A stretch of 16,998 nucleotides of DNA. Source: Candidatus Thioglobus sp. Its GTDB lineage: Bacteria > Pseudomonadota > Gammaproteobacteria > PS1 > Pseudothioglobaceae. The notes beneath the pieces were generated by a model. That model searched no databases and had not been told where the DNA came from. It was given only the letters and a program-made list of their open reading frames with translations. This document shows positions 1 through 7,740 of the stretch, piece after piece; position 1 is the first letter of the stretch; each line of letters opens with the position of its first letter. The DNA lies in assembly GCA_015163925.1 (NCBI GenBank), contig JAAOIF010000004.1, forward strand, positions 1 through 16,998, in the 5' to 3' direction. The position numbers and the translations under genes are program-made.

Positions 1-395
1 TTAGTAATGATTTTCTCAAAGGTTTTTTTGATGGCATTTTGCGCTTGCAAATTAATTTCATCAGCACTTTCGCTGTCAAACCTAATAACTTGCTGTTGAG
101 CGGCAATCAGGCGAGATTTTTTGCTGATTAGGCGATTTTTTTGGACTACCAAAAATCCAGTATTAACGCTAATTTTGCCCAATAAATCTTTGAGTTCAGC
201 CGCTATTTTGCAATCACCAATCACACTAATTACATCAACTTTTGCCCCGAGTGCTTGCAGATTATTTATCACATTTCCAGCGCCGCCGAGAACCGTATTT
301 TCCTTATAAATATCAACGATTTGCACCGGCGCTTCCGGCGAAATCCGCTCGCTCGAGCCCCATAAATAATGGTCAATCATCAAATCTCCGACCAT
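1..395 (-). CDS. hldE: D-glycero-beta-D-manno-heptose-7-phosphate kinase (HldE/RfaE domain I), partial
   Basis: The reverse strand reads open from ATG at 395 to the window edge, about 131 codons, so the C-terminal part is missing. The product is the start of a PfkB/ribokinase-type sugar kinase. VGDLMIDHYLWG is followed by ERISPEAPVQIVDI and LGGAGNV, the N-terminal signature of the RfaE1 kinase domain, and NRLISKKSRLIAAQQQVIRFD matches the family's substrate-lid region in part. In the family it phosphorylates heptose-7-phosphate for ADP-heptose and LPS inner-core synthesis in the cytosol. The start is odd: the first beta strand normally lies before VGD, but here only about ten in-frame codons separate ATG 395 from an upstream TAG, with no usable start among them. 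A neighbouring frame just upstream reads KRVLNV, the expected strand, so a one-base frameshift near 395-400 is possible. Whether a cytidylyltransferase domain follows cannot be seen. Confidence 0.8.
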   Translation of the reverse strand, partial: MVGDLMIDHYLWGSSERISPEAPVQIVDIYKENTVLGGAGNVINNLQALGAKVDVISVIGDCKIAAELKDLLGKISVNTGFLVVQKNRLISKKSRLIAAQQQVIRFDSESADEINLQAQNAIKKTFEKIIT

Positions 396-558
396 ACATT
401 CAAGACTCGCTTGGCAGTTCGGATGCTAAAAAAGTTGTTAGAGTATTGAATTGTAAATAATTCTAACAGTAAATTTAGATAATTAAAAATATAAATCGCC
501 TCAGCAAACTATTTCCGCATTATTTTAGAAGTTTTAACCAAAACCCAATTACAAAAAC

Positions 559-567
559 TGATATAAT
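559..567 (+). promoter_or_regulatory. extended -10 promoter for rpsP
   Basis: TGATATAAT at 559-567 is a perfect TATAAT hexamer with the TGn extension, about 57 bases before the rpsP ATG. No convincing -35 hexamer lies 16-18 bases upstream, which fits an extended -10 promoter. A GGAG Shine-Dalgarno sequence at 611-614, 10 bases before ATG 625, completes the signals. This is the likely promoter for rpsP-rimM. Confidence 0.6.
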
Positions 568-624
568 CTTGCGTCTTTCATCGTTTTGGTGGAAGTGTTT
601 TTATAAAAAAGGAGCAAAAAACCC

Positions 625-1443
625 ATGGTTAAAATTAGATTAGCCCGAGGTGGAGCCAAGAAAAAACCTTTTTATTCAATTGTGGCAACCGACTCGCGCA
701 AGCGTAGAGACAGCGGCTACATCGAGCGGCTCGGATATTTCAATCCAGTGGCTCGCGGACAGGAAGTTAGGCTCACCATTGAAGAGGACAAATTGGCTTA
801 TTGGCAGTCTCAGGGCGCGCAAATTTCCGAGCGCGTGCGGCAGCTGGTAAAGGAATTTAGGGACCCTGCAATCCATGAAAAACGCCTTGCCGACCAAGCT
901 GCTAAGGCAGAAAAAGTGGCAGCAAAATTAGCCGCTGAGGCCAAAGCAAAAGCTAAAGAAAAAGCTAAAGAGGAAGCCGCCGCCGCCGAAGCAGAAACCG
1001 CCGAGCCAACAGAAACCGCCGAGCCAGAAACTACTGAAACAGAAGCCTCCGAGCCAGTCGCCGAAGTAGCAGCCGAGCCAGAAACTACTGAAACAGAAGC
1101 CTCCGAGCCAGCCGCAGAAGTAGCAGCCGAGCCAGAAACTACTGAAACAGAAGCCTCCGAGCCAGCCGCCGAGCCAGAAACTACTGAAAAAACAGATGAG
1201 AAATCTGATGAAAAAACTGAGCCGGTAGCAGAAAAAGTTGAAGAAAAAACTGAAGAAACCGCTGAAAAAACTGCCGAGAAAACAGAAGAAAAATCAGAGG
1301 AAAAAACTGAGCCGGTAGCTGAGAAAACAGAAGAAAAAACTGCTGAAAAGGTAGAAAAAACTGCTGAAAAAACTGCTGAAAAGGTAGAAAAAACTGCTGA
1401 AAAAACAGAAGAAAAACCAGCAAAAAAGCAAGCCGCTGAGTAA
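625..1443 (+). CDS. rpsP: 30S ribosomal protein S16 with long repetitive C-terminal tail
   Basis: Residues 1-90 are a normal S16 ([36 protein letters not shown] stretch, [11 protein letters not shown]), a primary binder of 16S rRNA needed for 30S assembly. S16 usually ends at 80-90 residues; this one has 272. The extra residues begin with an Ala/Lys helix-like stretch (about 92-120), then an acidic block of an 18-residue unit starting [12 protein letters not shown] (about 133-188), then Lys/Glu repeats of the [11 protein letters not shown] kind to the end. No membrane segment, cysteine or recognisable domain is seen, and the tail is predicted here to be disordered or coiled. The reading frame is intact across all repeats, so the tail appears to be translated. 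It has a good Shine-Dalgarno sequence (GGAG, 611-614) and is followed by rimM, the classical operon partner. The S16 call is certain; the tail's role is unknown. Confidence 0.95.
   Translation: MVKIRLARGGAKKKPFYSIVATDSRKRRDSGYIERLGYFNPVARGQEVRLTIEEDKLAYWQSQGAQISERVRQLVKEFRDPAIHEKRLADQAAKAEKVAAKLAAEAKAKAKEKAKEEAAAAEAETAEPTETAEPETTETEASEPVAEVAAEPETTETEASEPAAEVAAEPETTETEASEPAAEPETTEKTDEKSDEKTEPVAEKVEEKTEETAEKTAEKTEEKSEEKTEPVAEKTEEKTAEKVEKTAEKTAEKVEKTAEKTEEKPAKKQAAE
1021..1188 (+). repeat. 54-bp in-frame tandem repeat in rpsP
   Basis: Two complete 54-base units (1021-1074, 1075-1128), a 42-base partial unit (1129-1170) and an 18-base stub (1171-1188). Each begins GAGCCAGAAACTACTGAAAC and encodes [12 protein letters not shown] plus a variable VAEVAA-like end. 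The copies are almost identical in DNA, so the expansion is recent or homogenised. Unit lengths are multiples of three and keep the frame. Confidence 0.9.
1342..1407 (+). repeat. 33-bp in-frame tandem repeat in rpsP tail
   Basis: Two 33-base units (1342-1374, 1375-1407) encode [11 protein letters not shown] twice and differ only at the last base. They form the Lys/Glu-rich end of the S16 tail. Shorter related Ala-Glu-Lys-Thr units occupy 1261-1341. Confidence 0.8.
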
Positions 1444-1447
1444 CAAA

Positions 1448-1969
1448 ATTATCAATATTTCTTCGCAAAAAAGGCTGTTAGTCGGTAAGATTAACGGCCT
1501 TTTTGGCGTTGGGGGCTGGGTGAAAATTTTCTCCCATACTCAGCCGCGAAAAAATATTTTGAGCTATCAGCCATGGCTTGTGAAAATTGAGCAAAAGTGG
1601 CAAACTCTTGAAGTTGAAAATGGACGAGAGCAGGGCAAAACTTTGGTGGCAAAAATTAATGCTTTTGACACTCCAGAGCAAGCCGAAAGCCTTATCGGGC
1701 TTGACATTTACATTGAAAAATCACAACTGCCTAAGCTACAAAAAGGCGAGCATTATTGGCGAGATTTGATCGGGCTGACGGTAATAAATCAGCAGCAAAA
1801 AGTGCTTGGAAAAGTGGAGGATTTGGTCGATACTGGCGCAAATAATGTGCTAATTGTGGGCGCTGGAAAATCTCAAAAAGAACATTGGATTCCTTATGTG
1901 AAGCCGTTTTTGCTGGAAGTGGATATTACTAATGGGCAAATTTTGGTTGATTGGGATGAGGACTTTTGA
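1448..1969 (+). CDS. rimM: ribosome maturation factor RimM
   Basis: RimM binds S19 in the 30S head and assists 16S processing and 30S maturation. The frame contains the N-terminal RimM barrel (LVGKINGLFGVGGWVKIFSH, then YQPWLV), the linker SQLPKLQKGEHYWRDLIGL and the C-terminal PRC-type barrel (LGKVEDLVDTGANNVLIV ... WIPYVKPFLLEVD ... ILVDWDEDF). Only GTG 1520 is a canonical start, but it would delete the conserved strand LVGKINGLFGVGG, which is in frame upstream (codons 1478-1516). The frame is open back to a TAG at 1385, without ATG, GTG or TTG before 1520. I place the start at ATT 1448 because GAG (1438-1440) lies seven bases before it; CTG 1475 is an alternative. It starts four bases after the rpsP stop, suggesting coupled translation. 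trmD and rplS, the usual next genes, are absent. The identity is secure; the start is not. Confidence 0.88.
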   Translation: MINISSQKRLLVGKINGLFGVGGWVKIFSHTQPRKNILSYQPWLVKIEQKWQTLEVENGREQGKTLVAKINAFDTPEQAESLIGLDIYIEKSQLPKLQKGEHYWRDLIGLTVINQQQKVLGKVEDLVDTGANNVLIVGAGKSQKEHWIPYVKPFLLEVDITNGQILVDWDEDF

Positions 1970-1974
1970 AGGGC

Positions 1975-2125
1975 AATTGTTAATTGTTAATGGTTAATTA
2001 TTAATGAAGAGCAAAAGCAAAAGCAAGAGCCAGAGCTGAGACCCTGAATCAAGTTCATGGTGACAGCGGGGTTTTGAGACCCTGAATCAAGTTCATGGTG
2101 ACAGGGTTTTTATTCAGAGTGACAG
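1975..2125. repeat. dispersed palindromic repeat cluster downstream of rimM
   Basis: 1975-2064 is a compound element: an AT stretch built from TTAATTGTTAATGGTTAA-like words, a run of GCAAAA units, then GAGACCCTGAATCAAGTTCA and GTGACA. It matches the reverse complement of about 9606-9690 with few differences. The 29-base distal part recurs exactly at 2038-2066 and 2076-2104 (period 38), followed by a fragment at 2111-2125. No open frame explains it. It fills the gap between rimM (+) and the SulP gene (-). Confidence 0.85.
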
Positions 2126-2142
2126 CAAGGAAAACAGGTAAT

Positions 2143-3747
2143 TTATTTGATTAAATTTGTATCAATGCCGATATTTTCCAAGAAATTTCGGACTTTGAGA
2201 TTAGCGCCGATGATGGTAATATCGGCGGATTTTTCTTGGCAAATCTTGCAAATTTCGGCGATGCCGCGCGAGGTCGTGTAGTCAATAATCGGCACATTTG
2301 ACAAGTCCAAAATCGCTATTTGGTAATTAGTTTTGGTGGAAAAATCCCGCACAATGCCTTTGGCAGAGCCAAAACTCATAGGTCCGTTGAGCTGATAAAA
2401 CAAGGTATTACCGCCGCGAATTAGCTCTTGTTGGGCTTGGCTGAGGTGGGCGGCTTCCTCAATGGTTTGCGCCGAAACAACGCTTTGGAGCTGGACTTTG
2501 GTCATTCTTTGCAGAAAAATCAGACTTGCCATTACCAAGCCGACCCCGACCGCCGCCATTAGATTATAAAAAACCGTAATTCCCAGCACCACCAGCATAA
2601 TCAGCGCCCCCGATTTTGGCGTAGAAAGCAGGCTTTTGAGGTATTCCCAATCAATAATATCAGTGCCGACTTTAATCAAAATCGCCCCCAAAACTGCCAG
2701 TGGAATTTGCTGGGCATATTGAGCGCCGCCGAGCACAATTATTAGTAATAAAACTGCGTGCAATGCGCCGGAAATTGGAGTCCGCCCGCCGGCCTTAACA
2801 TTAGTCATAGTCCGCATTGTAGCGCCGGCTCCGGGCAATCCGCCGAACAATCCAGACATAGTATTACCGATGCCTTGACCGATTAATTCGCGGTCTGATT
2901 TGTGATGAGTTCGGGTGATTTCGTCTGCAACTAATGAGGTCAAAAGTGAGTCAATTGAGCCTAAAATCGCCAACATTATGCCAGATGCAATCATATCAAA
3001 TAAAATATTAGCGTTCCAAACCGGCAGCTGAAATGAGGGCAAGCCGGTGGGAATATCGCCCAAAATCATAGTGTTAAATGGCTCTAAATCAGAGGCAAAA
3101 TAGCTTGGCAAAAATACCAAAATCAGCGTGCCAGTTATCAGCGCAAACAGCGATGCCGGTATGATTTTGCTGATTTTTTTAGGCAATAAATATACTATAA
3201 TTAGAGTGATAATTGCCATGGAAATCGCCCCAGTATTGGCCGTGTAATTGTCAATATTTCCGAGCTGCTGCAAAATATCCAGCGCCGAACCCTTGATGGC
3301 ATATAGCCCCAGCACTTGCGGGATTTGCAGAATAATAATAATAACGCCGATGCCGGTCATAAAACCAGAAATTACCGGATGCGGCATCAGATTGATAAAA
3401 TGCCCCAGCCGCAGCAGCCCGAATGCGATTTGAAAAAGCCCGCCCAGCACCACTGTTGTAAAGGCAATCGCCAATCCAGTTTCTGGAAATAGGGCAATAT
3501 ATTTAGTCACAATTAGCGCCATTACTACCGTCATCGGGCCAGTCGGACCGGAAACCTGAGCGCCAGTGCCGCCGAAAAGTGCTGCAAAAAATCCAGTAAT
3601 AATTGCCCCATACAAGCCCGCAATCGCCCCAGCACCGGAGGCAAGCCCCATCGCAATTGCAAAAGGAAGTGCTACCACGCCAGCGGTAATGCCGCCGGTA
3701 ATGTCGCCGCGGAGGCTGTTAAAATGTAGGTTTTCAACAAATTTCAT
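2143..3747 (-). CDS. SulP family anion transporter with STAS domain
   Basis: This is a 534-residue inner-membrane protein with many hydrophobic helices, a SulP core (GGITAGVVALPFAIAMGLAS, QVSGPTGPMTVVMALI, MPHPVISGFMTGIGVII, IGQGIGNTMSGLFGGLPGAG) and a cytoplasmic STAS domain at the C terminus containing AILDLSNVPIIDYTTSRGI. SulP proteins move sulfate, bicarbonate or dicarboxylates; GPTGPMTVV and the GAGAIAGLYGA stretch resemble cyanobacterial BicA-like bicarbonate transporters, but the substrate cannot be read from sequence. The open frame extends to an ATG at 3807. I prefer ATG 3747 (MKFVENLHFN) because a minus-strand TATAAT lies at 3788-3793, inside the longer version, and the extra 20 residues look non-conserved. 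The gene is divergent from a second SulP gene. The STAS site has DYTTS where many members have a DSSG-like loop. Confidence 0.92.
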   Translation of the reverse strand: MKFVENLHFNSLRGDITGGITAGVVALPFAIAMGLASGAGAIAGLYGAIITGFFAALFGGTGAQVSGPTGPMTVVMALIVTKYIALFPETGLAIAFTTVVLGGLFQIAFGLLRLGHFINLMPHPVISGFMTGIGVIIIILQIPQVLGLYAIKGSALDILQQLGNIDNYTANTGAISMAIITLIIVYLLPKKISKIIPASLFALITGTLILVFLPSYFASDLEPFNTMILGDIPTGLPSFQLPVWNANILFDMIASGIMLAILGSIDSLLTSLVADEITRTHHKSDRELIGQGIGNTMSGLFGGLPGAGATMRTMTNVKAGGRTPISGALHAVLLLIIVLGGAQYAQQIPLAVLGAILIKVGTDIIDWEYLKSLLSTPKSGALIMLVVLGITVFYNLMAAVGVGLVMASLIFLQRMTKVQLQSVVSAQTIEEAAHLSQAQQELIRGGNTLFYQLNGPMSFGSAKGIVRDFSTKTNYQIAILDLSNVPIIDYTTSRGIAEICKICQEKSADITIIGANLKVRNFLENIGIDTNLIK

Positions 3748-3787
3748 TTGATATATTTTGCAAATTATTTGAGCAATCAGGCGTAAT

Positions 3788-3831
3788 ATTATACAAAATA
3801 ACCACATAAAATACAGGCATTATCATATAAT
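3788..3831. promoter_or_regulatory. divergent -10 elements between the two SulP genes
   Basis: A minus-strand TATAAT at 3788-3793 is about 40 bases before the ATG at 3747, and a plus-strand TATAAT at 3826-3831 is about 37 bases before the ATG at 3868. Neither has a strong -35 at the usual distance, so these are candidates only. Confidence 0.4.
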
Positions 3832-3867
3832 ATATTTCTAATATTGATTTAATTTATTGCATAAAAA

Positions 3868-5121
3868 ATGAACAAAATTGCAAAATTCTTGCCCTTCTTA
3901 ACTTGGATTTCTGAGCTTAAAAATCCCAGCATTTTAAAGGCCGATGTCGTGGCTGGTTTGACCGTGGCTTTGGTGTTAGTGCCGCAATCTATGGCGTATG
4001 CCCAGCTCGCCGGTTTGCCGCCGCAGTATGGTTTGTATGCTTCATTTTTGCCGGTGATGATTGCTGCTCTGATGGGCTCTTCAAGGCAATTAGGCACAGG
4101 TCCGGTGGCAGTGGTTTCGCTGCTGACGGCTGCTGCAATTCCAACTATTTTGCCCGCCGGTGCTGGGATTGAAACTTACATTATTTACGCCTCAATGCTG
4201 GCATTTTTGGTCGGAATTTTCCAATTTTTATTAGGCGCATTAAAGCTCGGATTAGTGATTAATTTCTTGTCCCATCCGGTGGTGGTCGGCTTTACGAATG
4301 CGGCGGCAATTATCATCGGCACCGCACAATTAGCAAAAATATTCGGCGTGGAAACCCCAGAAGCCCAGCACGCTTATGAGCAAATTTGGGGGGTGTTGGT
4401 GAATGCCGCCGAGCACACGCATACAATGACTTTGGCGATGGCGATTGCAGCATTTGGGATTATGATTGTGGCGAAGAAATATGCGCCAAAATTGCCCGGA
4501 GTTTTGCTGGCTGTGGCGACCACAACTCTGGCTTCTTGGTGGTTAGATTTTGGCGTTGCAGTCGCAGATGGCGGACTCGGCGGCACTATTATTGGCTCTA
4601 TTCCTGACGGCTTGCCAAGTTTTAACATTCCAGTATTTGATTTTTTAGTAATGAAAAAAATGCTGATAACCGCCGTTACCATTGGCTTAATCGGCTTTAT
4701 GGAAGCCATCTCAATTGCCAAAGCAATGGCGGCACAAACCAAGCAGCGCCTGAGCGTAGACCAAGAACTCATCGGGCAAGGCTTGGCAAATATTGCCTCA
4801 AGTTTTTTTCAAGGCTACGCCGTTTCTGGCTCGTTTTCGCGTTCGGCAGTGAATATTTCCGCCGGCGCAGTTACTGGATTTTCCTCAGTGGTAACAGCCG
4901 TAATTGTCGGAATTACCTTGCTGTGGCTGACTCCGCTGCTGTTTCATTTGCCGCAAGCAACTCTGGCGGCGGTGATTATTATGGCAGTAATTAATCTGAT
5001 TAAATTCGCCCCGATTATCCACGCTTGGAAAGTTGAAAGGCATGACGGCGTGGTGGCTGTGCTGACTTTTGTGCTACAATCGGTGAATTCTTTATTTCAT
5101 TGGCAGCATCAGAAAAACTGA
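3868..5121 (+). pseudogene. SulP family transporter, truncated before the end of the membrane domain and lacking STAS
   Basis: The protein opens as a typical SulP transporter (DVVAGLTVALVLVPQSMAYA, LAGLPPQYGLYASFLPVMI, GTGPVAVVSLLTAAA, FLSHPVVVGFTNAAAI, FMEAISIAKAMA, QELIGQGLANIASSFF, GSFSRSAVNISAGA). Such proteins usually have about 14 helices followed by a STAS domain, around 550 residues or more. Here homology-like sequence stops after HDGVVAVLTFVL (about residue 403), at the start of a late helix, and a short polar tail ending FHWQHQKN leads to a stop at residue 418. None of the three frames after about 5078 continues the family sequence, so this is a breakpoint and not a simple frameshift. 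What follows is rRNA spacer-like DNA read from the other strand. The fragment is probably non-functional, although a short transporter cannot be excluded. Its substrate is unknown. Confidence 0.75.
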
Positions 5122-5244
5122 CACCGCCGATGAGAATCCATATTTTTTGAAATTGTTGTGTCAATACAATACACCGTTGAAAACCCTAATCACAGCGGTT
5201 TTCGCGTTGTTATATATTTACAAACTTTACTTCATGTATTAAAT

Positions 5245-5255
5245 TGTTAAAGAGC
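5245..5255 (-). promoter_or_regulatory. spacer boxA (rRNA antitermination element)
   Basis: GCTCTTTAACA on the minus strand matches 11 bases of the boxA consensus (TGCTCTTTAACA) found in enterobacterial rRNA leaders and 16S-23S spacers, where the Nus complex binds. It lies 170 bases downstream of tRNA-Ala, where a spacer boxA ahead of 23S is expected. Confidence 0.6.
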
Positions 5256-5277
5256 TCCAACCGTAATGGCTTGGCAT

Positions 5278-5323
5278 AAAAACTTAAATAAAATCACTAA
5301 TTTATGGTTTTATTTAAGTTTTT
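5278..5323 (-). terminator. AT-rich perfect hairpin, possible terminator
   Basis: A 16-base perfect inverted repeat (5278-5293 and 5308-5323, AAAAACTTAAATAAAA against its complement) with a 14-base loop. Both arms end in five T on their own transcript, so it could stop transcription in either direction. GC is very low, so it is weak as a classical terminator; it could instead be an RNA processing hairpin in the spacer. Confidence 0.4.
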
Positions 5324-5425
5324 AAAAAATGAAATTTGGTGTTAAGTTTTTTATTTTGCAAGGCGGATATGAGGGAAGTTTACAAGTGTAAATGACCGAT
5401 TATCCAACGCCGTAAAAATGAAATT

Positions 5426-5501
5426 TGGTGGAGCTAAGCGGGATCGAACCGCTGACCTCTTGCGTGCAAGGCAAGCGCTCTCCCAGCTGAGCTATAGCCC
5501 C
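5426..5501 (-). tRNA. tRNA-Ala (anticodon TGC)
   Basis: A full cloverleaf of 76 bases with encoded CCA. The acceptor stem GGGGCTA pairs with TAGCTCC and includes the G3:U70 wobble that identifies alanine tRNA. The D arm is AGCTCAGCTGGGAGAGC, the anticodon loop reads TTGCA with anticodon TGC, and the T arm is GCGGTTCGATCCCGC. It is the second tRNA of the spacer after 16S, as in the usual gammaproteobacterial rRNA operon. Confidence 0.97.
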
Positions 5502-5502
5502 T

Positions 5503-5660
5503 TACTTGTTCTTTTTGCTTTTTGCTGTGTTATTTTTTTCGCTCAATCGGTCATTTAGATTAACTAAACTCCCTCAATCGCTCAAAAAATGCCTTGCAAA
5601 AAACAAAAATAACGGCGTAAGTACTTGTTCTTTTTGCTGCGTTATTTTTATAAGTGCAAA
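5503..5660. repeat. duplicated segments in the tRNA-Ile/tRNA-Ala spacer
   Basis: TACTTGTTCTTTTTGCT occurs at 5503-5519 and again at 5622-5638, each followed by a related GTGTTATTTTT / GCGTTATTTTT stretch. About 5545-5600 recurs in inverted, diverged form at 5351-5402 on the other side of tRNA-Ala, with shared words TTTTGCAAGGC, GAGGGA and TAAATGACCGATT in that orientation. The spacer between the two tRNAs is therefore built of duplicated pieces and is unusually long. Confidence 0.65.
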
Positions 5661-5694
5661 TGACTAAAAATCTAACACAGCAAAACGGAAAATT

Positions 5695-5776
5695 TGGTGG
5701 GTCTGGGAAGATTTGAATAAAAAACGACCGACCTCACCGAATTATTAAAAGTGGCAGGGGTGCGCTATCCACTAAT
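5695..5776 (-). pseudogene. decayed tRNA-Ile copy
   Basis: 29 bases (5689-5717) are identical to 5778-5806, the CCA end, 3' acceptor strand and T-arm side of tRNA-Ile. The similarity then continues in broken form: CGACCTCACC (anticodon-stem side) and CAGGGGTGCGCT (5756-5766) survive, but an A-rich insertion breaks the T arm, the anticodon stem is disrupted, and the D arm and 5' acceptor strand are lost. It cannot fold into a cloverleaf. It looks like a tandem duplicate of the adjacent tRNA-Ile (offset 89 bases) that has decayed. Confidence 0.85.
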
Positions 5777-5783
5777 GAAAATT

Positions 5784-5860
<77 letters not shown>

Positions 5861-5900
5861 AAAATTACTTGTATTCCATTCTTTCATTTTCTTTATTTTT

Positions 5901-5929
5901 ATCAAACAACTTGTTGTGGACACTCGCAC
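5901..5929 (-). other. 3' arm of the 16S RNase III processing stem
   Basis: The plus-strand sequence ATCAAACAACTTGTTGTGGA and onwards is nearly identical to the reverse complement of the 16S leader at 7578-7605, so the transcripts upstream and downstream of 16S can pair over about 27 bases with one bulge and a few mismatches or wobbles. Such a stem bracketing 16S is the normal RNase III substrate. Confidence 0.7.
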
Positions 5930-5935
5930 TTTTCT

Positions 5936-7475
<1,540 letters not shown>

Positions 7476-7577
7476 AATACTAACTATTAGAACTGGCATT
7501 ACTAAAAGTAATACTTCGCTCAATTTTTTTAAAAGCTTATCTGCTTTAGTTTTTAATGTGCACTTGCACAATTTAAT

Positions 7578-7605
7578 GCACGAGTGCCCACACAAGTTGT
7601 TTGAT
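7578..7605 (-). other. 5' arm of the 16S RNase III processing stem
   Basis: The leader RNA here (ATCAAACAACTTGTGTGGGC and onwards on the minus strand) pairs with the 16S trailer at 5901-5929. It lies about 100 bases upstream of the mature 16S 5' end and just after boxA, as in other rRNA operons. Confidence 0.7.
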
Positions 7606-7611
7606 ATATTT

Positions 7612-7621
7612 TTAAAGAGCA
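7612..7621 (-). promoter_or_regulatory. leader boxA of the rRNA operon
   Basis: The minus strand reads TGCTCTTTAA, the boxA antitermination motif, between the promoter and the 5' processing arm. Confidence 0.6.
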
Positions 7622-7651
7622 ACCACTTTTTGACGGCGGTGAAAGGGTGCA

Positions 7652-7679
7652 ATTATACAAGCAAAAAAATATGCGTCAA
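7652..7679 (-). promoter_or_regulatory. rRNA operon promoter
   Basis: On the minus strand TTGACG (7679-7674) and TATAAT (7657-7652) are separated by 16 bases, near-consensus sigma-70 elements. Transcription would begin near 7645, about 170 bases before mature 16S. A T-rich tract lies upstream. The promoter is in the gap after the APC-like gene, which reads in the same direction. Confidence 0.8.
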
Positions 7680-7740
7680 GCGCTATTTTGATTTTTGTGT
7701 AATTAATTTCTCAGGCTGAAGTTTTTCTGCAAAAATTCAA

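Larger units (their letters stand above)
5122..5425 (-). other. distal rRNA spacer remnant without 23S
   Basis: This stretch holds no credible gene. Read on the minus strand downstream of tRNA-Ala it has the makings of a 16S-23S spacer: an AT-rich hairpin, a boxA-like element, then a short hairpin-forming stretch (AAAACC ... GGTTTT, around 5179-5203). The 5' end of 23S rRNA, which should follow, is not found; the sequence runs into the truncated SulP gene. 5351-5402 is also an imperfect inverted copy of about 5545-5600. Confidence 0.6.

Noticed and set aside
1422..1428. A AAA AAG slippery heptamer in frame at the end of rpsP, as a possible frameshift into rimM
   Set aside because: A -1 shift leads into the wrong frame; rimM needs +1. 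A second such heptamer at 1467-1473 does not help either. They are explained by the Lys-rich tail.
1181..1468. Long open frame opposite the rpsP repeats, Phe/Leu/Gln-rich
   Set aside because: It is the antisense of Lys/Glu codon repeats, with no start signal or plausible protein.
4374..4772. 132-codon open frame opposite the truncated SulP gene
   Set aside because: Its composition is the complement of membrane-protein codons; the plus strand carries clear SulP motifs.
5122..5425. Frameshifted remainder of the SulP gene
   Set aside because: None of the three plus-strand frames after about 5078 gives the missing helices or STAS motifs; the minus strand shows rRNA spacer signals instead.
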